From the NCBI GenBank assembly GCA_963820495.1, contig CAWGAF010000002.1, forward strand, positions 620,001 to 684,000: a stretch of DNA of 64,000 nucleotides, written 5' to 3'. Positions within the stretch are counted from its first letter, which is position 1. The number at the start of each line of letters is the position of its first letter. The notes beneath the pieces were generated by a model. That model saw only the letters and a program-made list of their open reading frames with translations, had not been told where the DNA came from and did no database searches. Shown in pieces: positions 50,153 through 58,907 of this stretch. Position numbers and translations under genes: made by a program. The DNA comes from JBBIPA01 sp963820495 (GTDB taxonomy: Bacteria > Chloroflexota > Dehalococcoidia > GIF9 > UBA5629).

Positions 50153-51436
50153 TTAGGTGGCAGGATTCAGGATGCGCCCTAAGAACAGAATGGCGCCTGT
50201 CTCGATATCACGGATCAGAAAGATGAAAGGTCGATCAATGGTGACTTCAACATGTGCTCCTGGTAGCGCTGATGTAGGCATAACTACTGCAGTGGCGGCG
50301 GCAGCTTCAGTACCGGCTTCATCCACAGATATGAACGCCTTATGGATGACATCTGATATGAAGAGATCACGATTACCCGTCATTCCTGAGAAGTCAGCAC
50401 TTCCAGAGAAGGCGGCCGGCATGCCCATTTTGGAAAGAATTTGATTTAGATTGAAACTGGAGTCAAACTCAAACCGAGGCATGGTCAGAGCAACTTCCCT
50501 TGGTTTCAGGTCTTTTACGATAGCATCGACTTGCTTATTGTCCAGAGATTCCTCAAATGTCTTGAACCCTCCATCTCTGGGTATTAAAATCACCATAGAG
50601 AGTTCACGACCGTCGTAGGGTAGTTCAACAGCCTGATACCCAGTGCCTTCAGTATAGCCGAGCATCTTTGTCTGCTTCATCATAGGTGTAGTGACCTTAC
50701 CTCCATCGAGCAAATTGAAGTCCTCATTGTCAGTGTCATTCTTTTCAAAGGGATATTGCCAGGCAGCGTTGAAGTAGATGGCATTGGTAAGGACCAGACG
50801 TGTAGTGGGGTCGATAACACCCTGCGGAATCAGGTCTTTAATTCGATCTTCTGTCTGGTCACTAACCCATTTGTTTATCTTGATGCGGGACTCTTCTGGA
50901 GCAGTTATGAAATCTAGAAGCCTCAGCCCGGCACCATAGTTTTCTGACAAGATGTCAAGGAATTCAGTAAGGAACTTAAAGCTCTTCTGCCCCCAGATGG
51001 CATTGACGATGTTGAGTCGGAAGCCTTTCCCATCTTTACCCTTGGCGCTTTCACCACGATGAGCTAGTTCAATGTCCAGGCTGTTGAATACTGGGTGCAG
51101 TTGATTCTGAGGAAGGGTGAAATGAAGGGTGTCAGCCATCTGTTGTTCTGTTTCGCCACGAGCACCAGCGTATGTCATTGCCAGCGCCAGTGATATGCTG
51201 TATGGTGAAAAGAATAGGTTGCCATCTGTGTCTTCAAGTGCCTGATATAAACCGAAAGCGAAGGTGCTGTTACCATCGACTAGAGTTGATATATCTGCCT
51301 TATTTACATCTGGTGAAGTAACTCTTGGCTTTTCTGATTTCAGAGTCTCGCTGGATACTGGTTGAGCACAGGCTGCCAGTGTGCCCATTAAGATCACTAT
51401 TAACAACAACATATATATTTTTTTCAATTCAAGCAT
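50153..51436 (-). CDS. Serpin family lipoprotein (serine protease inhibitor)
   Basis: A 427-residue protein. The lipoprotein signal is MLELKKIYMLLLIVILMGTL followed by AAC. The serpin fold follows: NLFFSPYSISLALAMTYAGA, VLTNAIYFNAAWQYPFEKND, MMKQTKMLGYTEG, LPRF-type AL.MPRFEFDSSF. The reactive-centre hinge is SVDEAGTEAAAATAVVM, with small residues as in inhibitory serpins, then DRPFIFLIRDIETGAILFLG. It should inhibit extracellular proteases at the cell surface. The frame continues upstream to 51547 and overlaps the kinase, but ATG 51436 gives a proper signal peptide. Confidence 0.9.
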   Translation of the reverse strand: MLELKKIYMLLLIVILMGTLAACAQPVSSETLKSEKPRVTSPDVNKADISTLVDGNSTFAFGLYQALEDTDGNLFFSPYSISLALAMTYAGARGETEQQMADTLHFTLPQNQLHPVFNSLDIELAHRGESAKGKDGKGFRLNIVNAIWGQKSFKFLTEFLDILSENYGAGLRLLDFITAPEESRIKINKWVSDQTEDRIKDLIPQGVIDPTTRLVLTNAIYFNAAWQYPFEKNDTDNEDFNLLDGGKVTTPMMKQTKMLGYTEGTGYQAVELPYDGRELSMVILIPRDGGFKTFEESLDNKQVDAIVKDLKPREVALTMPRFEFDSSFNLNQILSKMGMPAAFSGSADFSGMTGNRDLFISDVIHKAFISVDEAGTEAAAATAVVMPTSALPGAHVEVTIDRPFIFLIRDIETGAILFLGRILNPAT

Positions 51437-51527
51437 CTCCGACGGATATTTCAAGCAATGTTCAAGTTTTTTATTGGCACCTTGCATTGATTGTTCAATA
51501 TTAATAACGAGAGATTTTGCTTTTAGT

Positions 51528-52955
51528 TTAGGCTTGCTTATCTTCAACTAGTGGTATCGCTATGTGAAATTTGCTACCTTTACCTAGCTCGCTTTCTACC
51601 CAGACCTTTCCTCTGTGTGCCTCAACCATCTGCTTGACAATGGCAAGCCCCAATCCTGTTTCCCCTTCATTCTTGGATCGTGAGCTCTCTACCCGATAGA
51701 AACGATCAAAGATGCTGGGTAAATGTTCTGGAAGAATGCCTTCTCCAGTGTCAGTGACTGAAATTAACAGGCTTGGTTTATCAAGTTGGTATATATTATC
51801 CTCTTTTACTGTCTCCAGAGAAACTGTAATTTCACCCCCAGAAGGTGTGTGGCGAATAGCATTGGTGAGCAGGTTGGTGATAACCTGCTCAATTCGAGCA
51901 GAATCGACTTTGACCTCAGGTATTGTACCGTGAACATCCAGCTTGAGTTTTATACCCTTGTTCAAGGCTTTGACTTCAGCCTGTGATAGCTTGCGACGCA
52001 TCAGGTTGACTATATCTGTGGGAGTGATATCCAGTTTCAGTTGTCCTGACTCAGCGAGCGATATTTCGCGTAAATCATTGATGAGGTGAGTGAGTTGAGA
52101 GGTCTGCTCTTTTATAGAAGAAAGATGTTCTTTATCGGGTTTGAAGACGCCATCAAGCATGGCGTCAACGGTACCCTCGATAATGGTGAGCGGTGTGCGC
52201 AATTCATGAGCTATGTCGGCAGTCAGTCGACGCCTCGACTGTTCCATTTTATCCAGGCTAGAAGCCATAGAATTAAATGATTGTGCTAGTTCGCCAAGTT
52301 CGTCTTTTGAGCTGGACTTTACTTTGTAATTGAGCTTGCCTTCGGCTATTTGATGGGCTCCTTTAGTAAGAGCACGAATGGGTAAAATGATCTGCCGAGT
52401 CAAGAACAGTCCCAGCAGGAGGGCTACTACTGCTGCTATTAAACCAGCTAACCATAAATAACTATTGACTCGGTTGAGAAAATTCTCATCGGCTACATTT
52501 AATGCCGCAGCTCCTCCCATGCAGCCGCGATTCATCATCATGTGACTGTTACCATCTATAGAACCGTAGTACATCAGGTACAGATTACCCACTACTTTTC
52601 CTGATATGGTTACTGGTAAAGGAGTATCCAATCCGATCTCTTTTATGTTTTTTCCTAGCCAATCTCCTGCGGTATCACCTATTATTGTTCCCGAACTATC
52701 AGCAAAAACCAGCCTGTCGTTTTGGGATCTGATCTGACTATTGAGCGTTTCCTGTACACCAGTCCAACTCTTGTCTCGTGCGTAGAGTTGAAGTAAATTA
52801 TCCTCGACTACCTGAATATACGCAGCGTCGCAGCGGGAGAGGTATTGGCGAAATTCGCTGGTGGTGCTCTGGCTGACTAGAAATGCTGTTAGTCCTACAG
52901 AAACTGCTACTACCAGAAGTAATGCTCCGCCTAGTTTCCAGATTAAGCTGCGCAC
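51528..52955 (-). CDS. Sensor histidine kinase
   Basis: A 475-residue kinase. N-terminal helix WKLGGALLLVVAVSVGLTAF, extracytoplasmic sensor region of about 120 residues, second helix LAGLIAAVVALLLGLFLTRQ, HAMP (LPIRALTKGAHQIAEGKLNY), HisKA with the phospho-His in ADIAHELRTPLTIIEGTVDA, and HATPase with NLLTNAIRHTPSGGE, SVTDTGEGI and GETGLGLAIVKQMVEAHRG. GTG 52955 has GGAGG upstream and overlaps nothing but is 1 bp from the regulator stop. It pairs with 52957-53643. The signal is unknown; the adjacent serpin may be a target. Confidence 0.93.
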   Translation of the reverse strand: MRSLIWKLGGALLLVVAVSVGLTAFLVSQSTTSEFRQYLSRCDAAYIQVVEDNLLQLYARDKSWTGVQETLNSQIRSQNDRLVFADSSGTIIGDTAGDWLGKNIKEIGLDTPLPVTISGKVVGNLYLMYYGSIDGNSHMMMNRGCMGGAAALNVADENFLNRVNSYLWLAGLIAAVVALLLGLFLTRQIILPIRALTKGAHQIAEGKLNYKVKSSSKDELGELAQSFNSMASSLDKMEQSRRRLTADIAHELRTPLTIIEGTVDAMLDGVFKPDKEHLSSIKEQTSQLTHLINDLREISLAESGQLKLDITPTDIVNLMRRKLSQAEVKALNKGIKLKLDVHGTIPEVKVDSARIEQVITNLLTNAIRHTPSGGEITVSLETVKEDNIYQLDKPSLLISVTDTGEGILPEHLPSIFDRFYRVESSRSKNEGETGLGLAIVKQMVEAHRGKVWVESELGKGSKFHIAIPLVEDKQA

Positions 52956-52956
52956 C

Positions 52957-53643
52957 TTATTTATCCTCCAGTTTGTAGCCCACTCCATATATTGTAATGA
53001 TGTATTTAGGGCTAACTGGGTCAGGCTCTATCTTTTTACGTAGATTCTTGATATGGCTATCGATGGTGCGCTCATATCCCTCATAAGTTTCACTCTGAAC
53101 TAGGTCTAGCAATTGCATTCGGCTGTAAACACGGCCTGGTTTTTCCGCCAAAGCTCTAATAATGTCAAATTCCATAGGTGTCAGTTCAATGGCTTTGCTG
53201 CCGCGATATACAGTTCGTTTTTCCACATCTATGGTCAGGTCAGCAACTTTGAGCATGGTTTTAGGTGAAATTCTATCTTCAGAGCGCCTAAGCACAGCCC
53301 TGACTCTTGAGACCAACTCATTGGGGCTAAAAGGCTTGGTAACATAGTCATCTGCTCCTAACTCCAAGCCCACGATTTTGTCGGCTACTTCGTCGCGTGC
53401 TGTGAGCATAATGATGGGGATATCAGACATCTTGCGTAGAGCACGGCAAACATCCCACCCTGAAATTTCAGGAAGCATCAGGTCAAGGATTATGAGATCT
53501 GGGGAGTGGCTCTTTGCTAGCTCCAATGCTAACTGGCCGTCATAGGCAGTTATGGCATTATAGCCTTCTTTTTCCAGGTAGGCTTTGATTATATCGACGA
53601 TTTTCTTTTCGTCCTCAACTATAAGAATTTTCTTTGCTGACAT
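52957..53643 (-). CDS. OmpR/PhoB-family response regulator
   Basis: A 228-residue regulator. Receiver domain KKILIVEDEKKIVDIIKAYL with phosphoacceptor in LIILDLMLPEISGWD, IIMLTARDEVADKI and the Lys in DDYVTKPFSPNELVSRV. The winged-helix effector follows, with IELTPMEFDIIRALAEKPGR, YERTIDSHIKNLRKKIEPD and IYGVGYKLE. It is the first gene of the two-component operon, with the kinase directly downstream. Two large hairpins lie upstream at 53726-53807. Confidence 0.95.
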   Translation of the reverse strand: MSAKKILIVEDEKKIVDIIKAYLEKEGYNAITAYDGQLALELAKSHSPDLIILDLMLPEISGWDVCRALRKMSDIPIIMLTARDEVADKIVGLELGADDYVTKPFSPNELVSRVRAVLRRSEDRISPKTMLKVADLTIDVEKRTVYRGSKAIELTPMEFDIIRALAEKPGRVYSRMQLLDLVQSETYEGYERTIDSHIKNLRKKIEPDPVSPKYIITIYGVGYKLEDK

Positions 53644-53725
53644 ATTGTATAAAGCCTATTTGTTTTTGCAATCTAAATATCTACTATCTAGAGAGGATTT
53701 GTCAAATTAGCAATCTTCAAAATAT

Positions 53726-53764
53726 AAAGAAAGAGACAGATGGAGGAGAGCCGTCTCTTTCTTT
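53726..53764. repeat. Hairpin A upstream of the two-component system
   Basis: AAAGAAAGAGAC (53726-53737) and GTCTCTTTCTTT (53753-53764) are perfect 12-bp arms around a 15-nt loop. Read on the plus strand the 3' arm is T-rich, so this may be a terminator for a plus-strand transcript; on the minus strand it is also followed by T-rich sequence. Confidence 0.55.
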
Positions 53765-53774
53765 CTGGATGGTG

Positions 53775-53807
53775 TAAATCGGCAGGAAGTCGAGTCCTGC
53801 CGATTTA
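53775..53807. repeat. Hairpin B upstream of the two-component system
   Basis: TAAATCGGCAGGA (53775-53787) and TCCTGCCGATTTA (53795-53807) are perfect 13-bp arms around AGTCGAG. It is a very stable stem without an obvious T run. Together with hairpin A it lies about 85-165 bp ahead of the response regulator. Confidence 0.55.
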
Positions 53808-54231
53808 TAATGTGCCCTATGGGGATAGCAGTTTTACCTGCGTCCAGCGCATGGTCCACTCTATAAGATTTGGTTTGCTTTTTCAAGCTTTCACAGTCAA
53901 TTGTATTTCAGAAATATGGAGGAATTATGGAGATCCTCTGATGATTTTGTGTGAATTTCTGTTCGTGTAGTCTTCTTATCTTTGTAGGTAATATCAGATG
54001 GAGTTTATGAAAATGATAGATTGACAGAAATGTCATTAATATACTATCTTTATGACGCCGTTTTAGTTTTGCCATAATAATAATCCATGGTTGGAGGGGC
54101 TTTGCCCTTCAAAATCCCTACAAAGAAGATTACAGAGTGTAACCTTAGCGTATATATTATTGAATTAAATAAATTGAAATCGCGGTACGGCAGAAGATCA
54201 AAGATATATTAAATAGAAGGAGCGATTAATA
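53808..54231. other. Gene-free region before plsX
   Basis: About 420 bp. A member of the dispersed GC-rich repeat family lies at 54091-54120 (GAGGGGCTTTGCCCTTC, then AAAATCCCTA). An ORF-like stretch at 53740-53970 was rejected. The final 100 bp are AT-rich and probably contain the plsX promoter; AGAAGGAG lies just before its ATG. Confidence 0.5.
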
Positions 54232-55260
54232 ATGAAACAGAGTAAAAAGACATTAAAAATAGCGGTTGATGCCATGGGTGGTGACTATGCTCCGGGTGAA
54301 GTCATTAAGGGTGTTGTAGCTGCTGCCAAGGAACCGGGTGTGGAGATTATTCTAGTAGGTCCATCAGCTACTCTGAATACTGAGCTAGACAAATATAATG
54401 CTTCTCAACTGCCTATCAGGTGTGTTAATGCCGATGAGTTTATTAGAGAAGGGGAGGCACCGGCTCTGGTACTACGGCAGAAGCGAAATGCCTCGATCAT
54501 TGTTGCCACGAAGCTGGTTAAGAGTGGTGATGCCGATGCTGTAGTCAGTGCTGGACCCACGGGTGCAGTGGTTGCCAGCGCTTTGACGATTTTGGGTAGT
54601 ACTGAAGGTATGGAACGTCCTGTGGTTGGTGGACCTATGCTAGGGTTTAGTCCGAATACGGTTGTTATGGATTTTGGTGGTAATGTTGACTGTAAGCCCT
54701 ATCATCTTCTGAATTTTGCTATTGTGGGTTGTGTTTATGCCCAGAAATTGCTGAATACCCCCAATCCTACAGTTGCATTGCTAAGTGTTGGTAGTGAGGA
54801 GGGAAAAGGAAATGAGTTGGTTAAAGAAAGCTGGCCGCTTTTTAAGAGAAGTGGCTTGAATTTTATTGGCAATGTGGAGGGTAACGATATTGTTGCTGGT
54901 AAGGCTAATGTAGTTGTTTGTGACGGGTTTGTGGGTAACACCCTGCTAAAATTCCTGGAGGGGTTAGGTGGTGCCATGGACAAATGGTTAAAGACAAACT
55001 TAAGCGGCAAGCTATCTGATATTGAAATCGATAAACTTAGCTATGATTTATTAGCTCGGACTGTTGTGGCTGATATTATGGGTGGTGCGCCATTATTGGG
55101 GGTAAACGGTGTTGCCATTGTGATGCACGGACGGAGCCAGGCATTGCAATTTACCAGGGCCATAAGTCAGGCGAAAGTTGTGGTCGAATCTGGTCTGGTA
55201 GATACTGTAAACTCGGAGTTGCTGAGAATCAGGAGAAAGTTAGATGACGGAAATAACTAA
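54232..55260 (+). CDS. plsX: Phosphate acyltransferase PlsX
   Basis: A 342-residue enzyme that makes acyl-phosphate from acyl-ACP, the substrate for PlsY. KIAVDAMGGDYAPGEVIKGV, MLGFSPNTVVMDFGGNVDCK, NVVVCDGFVGNTLLKFLEGL and GVNGVAIVMHGRSQALQF are family motifs. AGAAGGAG precedes ATG. It overlaps the acpP gene by 17 bp, so the two should be translated together. It is functionally linked to the PlsY-like gene at 1511-2176, although that homologue is divergent. Confidence 0.95.
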   Translation: MKQSKKTLKIAVDAMGGDYAPGEVIKGVVAAAKEPGVEIILVGPSATLNTELDKYNASQLPIRCVNADEFIREGEAPALVLRQKRNASIIVATKLVKSGDADAVVSAGPTGAVVASALTILGSTEGMERPVVGGPMLGFSPNTVVMDFGGNVDCKPYHLLNFAIVGCVYAQKLLNTPNPTVALLSVGSEEGKGNELVKESWPLFKRSGLNFIGNVEGNDIVAGKANVVVCDGFVGNTLLKFLEGLGGAMDKWLKTNLSGKLSDIEIDKLSYDLLARTVVADIMGGAPLLGVNGVAIVMHGRSQALQFTRAISQAKVVVESGLVDTVNSELLRIRRKLDDGNN

Positions 55261-55501
55261 ATCCGTTGAGCAAACTATAAAAGACATTATTATAGGGATG
55301 ATGCATTGTGATGAAAGTGCTTTAACTCTGAGTACTACCTGGAAGGATTTGGAGGCGGATTCACTTGATTTAGTGCAGATGCTGGTGGCTCTAGAGGAGA
55401 CATACGGTATTGAAATTTCTGATGAGGATGCCGAGAACTTTGCTAACTTCGGCGACCTCGTAAGTTATATCGAAAAACGTGTAGCCAGCAAAGGCAGTTA
55501 A
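55244..55501 (+). CDS. acpP: Acyl carrier protein AcpP
   Basis: An 85-residue acidic four-helix protein. The phosphopantetheine Ser is in LEADSLDLVQMLVALEETYG, and the C-terminal helix contains EISDEDAENFANFGDLVSYI. The order and length are those of FAS-II acyl carriers. Its start lies inside the 3' end of plsX (17-bp overlap). A REP-like segment and a long gap follow. Confidence 0.94.
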   Translation: MTEITKSVEQTIKDIIIGMMHCDESALTLSTTWKDLEADSLDLVQMLVALEETYGIEISDEDAENFANFGDLVSYIEKRVASKGS

Positions 55502-55821
55502 TAGTTAACTTAATTGTTGGTTCTATCTTTCGTACGTAGCATTTTTCCCCAACAACCCTCTGCTTCAGGTTTTTCTATTTCTTATTACCTGCCTGTCTTT
55601 AGAAAAGGGTAGATGAAGCTTTTAGAGGGCCACAACCATTTAATCCATTGGTTAACCTCTGTGACTGCCATTGCGAGCAGAGTAAAGGAATTCCAGCCCA
55701 ATCCTGCGATTTGCCCGTTGCTATTTCCTCCTCATTGTAAATGAGTAAATTTGACTATTGAGTTTGCCTGTATGACTTGTTATACTTTAACTGTTATAAG
55801 TAATACAAGTGATTTAAGAAT
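55502..55821. other. Gene-free region with a GntR-type inverted repeat
   Basis: About 320 bp. It includes a CATTGCGAGCAGAG segment near 55667, resembling the REP-like repeat at 6579, and an inverted repeat ACTTGT (55775-55780) / ACAAGT (55805-55810) just ahead of the regulator gene, a candidate autoregulatory operator. No gene was found. Confidence 0.5.
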
Positions 55822-56964
55822 ATGATAGAGATACGTCTCGATGAGACTTCCCAGGTTCCTCTGTATAAACAGATAGTGGAGCAGGTGAGACAGTTCATAG
55901 CCACCAACCAGTTACAACCAGGGGAACACTTGCCTACAGTAAGGCAACTGGCAGACTCTCTGCATATTAATCCCGGCACGGTGGACAAGGCTTATCTGGA
56001 GCTTGAACGGGATGGACTTATTGTGGCTCGGCGGGGAGGAGGTACCATTGTATCAGCTAGCGCTACCGATCCTTTATTTGTTGTAGTACGACAGAGACGT
56101 CTTTCCAATATGCTTAGTAGCAACATTCTTGAGGCTTTGAGCCTGGGTTACAGCCCTGAGGAGATTGAAGCAGCCTTTTACAGACATCTTGATCGCTGGC
56201 GCGAGGAGCGTATGCGCATACCAGATGTTTTGGAGTCTCAGGAGACTAAGCTGGATCGAGGAGATACTATCCGCATAGTTGGCAGTCATGATTTGGCACT
56301 CAGCATCTTATTGAGCCAGCTAAAGCATAAGGTCCACGATATAAACGTTGACGTTACCTATGCCGGCAGTCTGGGTGGGCTCATTGCCCTCCAGGAGGAG
56401 AAGGCTGAATTGGCAGGTATACACCTGCTGGACGAGGAAACTGGTGAGTATAACTATCCTTATATTAAGCGTGTTCTACCAGGGCGCCAAGTAGCTATTG
56501 TGCATCTGGCGTACAGGATACAGGGACTCATGTTTGCTATGGAGAACCCAAAGCAGATTAGAGGGCTTGAGGATCTGAGACGCACTGATGTTACATTTAT
56601 TAATCGTCAGAAGGGGTCGGGGACACGGGTATTACTGGATAGTGCGCTAAGGCAACGTGGTATTCAGTCATCCGATGTGAAGGGTTATGGGCGTGAGACG
56701 AATACTCATCTTGCGGTTGCCAGCGACATTGCCCATGGTAAATCCGATGCAGGGTTGGGTATTGAAGCGGCAGCATATGCTTGCAATCTGGGATTTCTAC
56801 CTTTATTTCGTGAAAGGTATGACCTGGTAATGCCATTAGCAAATTACAGGAGCCAGATGTTGGAGCCTTTGCTGGATATTGTCCGAAGCCAGGATTTCAG
56901 AAAAGTAGTTGATAATATGGTAGGCTATGATACCTCCCAGACAGGTGATACCACTTTCTATTAG
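55822..56964 (+). CDS. GntR-type regulator with PBP-like (molybdate/tungstate) sensor domain
   Basis: A 380-residue regulator. Residues 1-75 form a GntR winged helix (VPLYKQIVEQVRQFIATNQL, LPTVRQLADSLHINPGTVDK). The C-terminal 230 residues are a PBP-like domain: IRIVGSHDLALSILLSQLKH, VTYAGSLGGLIALQEEKAEL, HLLDEETGEYNYPYIKRVLP, INRQKGSGTRVLLDSALRQR. This combination is known in molybdate-responsive regulators that use an intracellular ModA/TupA-like fold (PF12727 type). It lies immediately upstream of tupABC on the same strand, so it most likely senses W or Mo and controls that operon. Confidence 0.88.
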   Translation: MIEIRLDETSQVPLYKQIVEQVRQFIATNQLQPGEHLPTVRQLADSLHINPGTVDKAYLELERDGLIVARRGGGTIVSASATDPLFVVVRQRRLSNMLSSNILEALSLGYSPEEIEAAFYRHLDRWREERMRIPDVLESQETKLDRGDTIRIVGSHDLALSILLSQLKHKVHDINVDVTYAGSLGGLIALQEEKAELAGIHLLDEETGEYNYPYIKRVLPGRQVAIVHLAYRIQGLMFAMENPKQIRGLEDLRRTDVTFINRQKGSGTRVLLDSALRQRGIQSSDVKGYGRETNTHLAVASDIAHGKSDAGLGIEAAAYACNLGFLPLFRERYDLVMPLANYRSQMLEPLLDIVRSQDFRKVVDNMVGYDTSQTGDTTFY

Positions 56965-57143
56965 TTGGCATTTATTGTCGGGTGTAGCCACCACATCATA
57001 CTTAGATATAAAGACGTACGAAGGGGAATAGGCAAAAACGCTGATGTCCCTTGCGCTTGAAAGGGGGTGGGAATAAACAGATTTCGTTAGTTCTTATAGA
57101 ACGCATTCAACTATTTAATGCAAAGTAATAAGGAGTTTAGTGA

Positions 57144-58082
57144 ATGAAAAAGAAAAGTTTTAAGACATTAGGCGTATTTGTCGCGGTAGCAGTGTTGCTG
57201 GCAATGTTGCTTTCATGTGCTCCGCAGTATCAGCTTCATGATCCTATGGTCAGGTTCAAAATTGCTACCACGACCAGTCTTTATGATACAGGTTTATGGT
57301 ATTATCTGGAGCCTATATTTGAAAAGAAAGCTAATGTAGAAATGGATATTGTCTATGCCGGTACGGGGATAGCACTGGAATATGGCAGAAGAGGCGATGT
57401 AGATGCTGTAGTTGTGCATGATCGGGCTGCAGAAGATAAATTCATCGAGGAAGGCTATGGGATTAATCGAAGAAACTTTGCTTACAACTTCTTTCTGATT
57501 GCTGGTCCGTCTGATGATCCTGCTGGAATTAAAGGCTCAACTGCGGACGAAGCGTTTAAGAAGATATACGAGGCGGGTATGAAGAATCCAGACGCTGTTA
57601 AGTTTGTTTCCAGAGGCGATGGGTCTGGTACACATTCTAAGGAAAAGTTGATTTGGGGCAAGGCTGGCTTCAAATATGAGGACGTTCAGAAGTCTGGGAA
57701 GTGGTATGTGGAAGCTGGAGGTGGGATGGGGCCTACGCTTTTGAAGGCTAACGAAATGCAGGCATATACACTTGCTGATATATCTACATTTCTCGCTTAT
57801 ACCAAGAAACAGAACTTGACCATTGTGCCAGTCGTTGAGCAAGACGCAATATTCCTCAATGTGTATGCAGCTATGGCTATCAATCCAGAGAAGATTAATA
57901 CGACTAAGATCGATATTGCCAATAAGTTAATTAATTGGTTAATTTCTCCAGAAGTACAAAATATTATAGGGACTTATGGCAAAGCCGAATATGGAAGGTC
58001 GCTTTTTAATCCATTAGCTGATGGTAGCTGCAAGCTGGAAGGTTGCCCGTCGGTTGAGGAATATACGAAGCCAGTTCCGTAA
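57144..58082 (+). CDS. tupA: Tungstate ABC transporter substrate-binding lipoprotein TupA
   Basis: A 312-residue binding protein. Signal peptide with lipobox (LLAMLLSCAPQ), then FKIATTTSLYDTGLWYYLEP, the TTTS anion-binding motif of TupA, VDAVVVHDRAAEDKFIEEGY, FVSRGDGSGTHSKEKLIWGK and MGPTLLKANEMQAYTLADIS. It gathers tungstate outside the membrane for TupB and TupC. ATG is preceded by AAGGAGTTTAG. The 57065-57143 stretch before it holds AAAGGGGGTGGG but no recognised riboswitch. Molybdate can bind some family members, so metal choice is inferred. Confidence 0.92.
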   Translation: MKKKSFKTLGVFVAVAVLLAMLLSCAPQYQLHDPMVRFKIATTTSLYDTGLWYYLEPIFEKKANVEMDIVYAGTGIALEYGRRGDVDAVVVHDRAAEDKFIEEGYGINRRNFAYNFFLIAGPSDDPAGIKGSTADEAFKKIYEAGMKNPDAVKFVSRGDGSGTHSKEKLIWGKAGFKYEDVQKSGKWYVEAGGGMGPTLLKANEMQAYTLADISTFLAYTKKQNLTIVPVVEQDAIFLNVYAAMAINPEKINTTKIDIANKLINWLISPEVQNIIGTYGKAEYGRSLFNPLADGSCKLEGCPSVEEYTKPVP

Positions 58083-58215
58083 TAAATCTGACTAGAGCTA
58101 TCTATTTCTCTATAGCAGGTTTATTGCCGTTTTACATTGTGATGGTGTGTTAGCAAGGTCGCCTCATCACTGGCGGCCTTGCTTTCTTCATAATAATTCC
58201 TAGGGGTATTATGAA

Positions 58216-58902
58216 TTGACAGAAATATGGCAAGGGTTTCTGAAAGCAATAGAGCTTATTGTTACAATCAATCCTGAAGTAATGGAAATTACCGGTAGGA
58301 CGCTAGGTATTTCCATTTCTTCGACCATAATTGCTACTTTATTGTCTCTGCCTCTGGGCAGTCTGATTCATTTTAACAACTTTATTGGCAAAAGAACCCT
58401 TCTGAACCTGATACAGACTTTCTATAGTGTACCTACGGTTGCAGTGGGTTTACTTGTATTTCTGATTTTTTCTCGATCGGGGCCGTTGGGTTTCCTGGAA
58501 TTACTATTCACACCTTCAATAATGGTGCTAGGTCAGGTAATACTAATAATACCGATAATTCTAGGGCTGGTTATAGCCGCTTTGAAAGGTGTGGATAAAA
58601 TTGCCTATGAAACAGCTGTAGCCATGGGTGCCAGCCGATTTCAGACAACAACTGTAGTGATAAGAGAGGCGAGATATTCAATCTTTTCTGCCGTGATCAT
58701 GGGGTTTGGCAGAGCTATATCGGAAGTTGGCCTGGCTTTGATGGTAGGTGGTAATATACGTGGATATACCAGGGTAATGACTACCGCCATCTCGTTAGAA
58801 ACATCAAAGGGAGATATCGTGCTCTCTATAGCACTGGGTATAATACTGGTAGGTCTGGCGCTTATTGTCAACTTTTCCCTTAGTAGATTACAGCATAGGT
58901 AG
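58216..58902 (+). CDS. tupB: Tungstate ABC transporter permease TupB
   Basis: A 228-residue membrane protein with about five helices. ITGRTLGISISSTIIATLLS, SVPTVAVGLLVFLIFSRSG, and the cytoplasmic EAA loop ETAVAMGASRFQTTTVVIRE, then ISEVGLALMVGGNIRGYTRV. It is a type I permease of the ModB/TupB family. Start is TTG at 58216 after AGGGG, and no ATG fits the frame. It follows tupA by about 130 bp and precedes tupC by 5 bp. Confidence 0.9.
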   Translation: MTEIWQGFLKAIELIVTINPEVMEITGRTLGISISSTIIATLLSLPLGSLIHFNNFIGKRTLLNLIQTFYSVPTVAVGLLVFLIFSRSGPLGFLELLFTPSIMVLGQVILIIPIILGLVIAALKGVDKIAYETAVAMGASRFQTTTVVIREARYSIFSAVIMGFGRAISEVGLALMVGGNIRGYTRVMTTAISLETSKGDIVLSIALGIILVGLALIVNFSLSRLQHR

Positions 58903-58907
58903 ATATT

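Noticed and set aside
53740..53970. 76-codon ORF starting MEESRLFLSGWC
   Set aside because: It overlaps two perfect hairpins, has no convincing ribosome-binding site and the product has no recognisable feature.
57065..57143. Possible Moco/Tuco-type riboswitch before tupA
   Set aside because: AAAGGGGGTGGG and nearby bases were inspected, but no conserved core or stem order of these riboswitches could be found.
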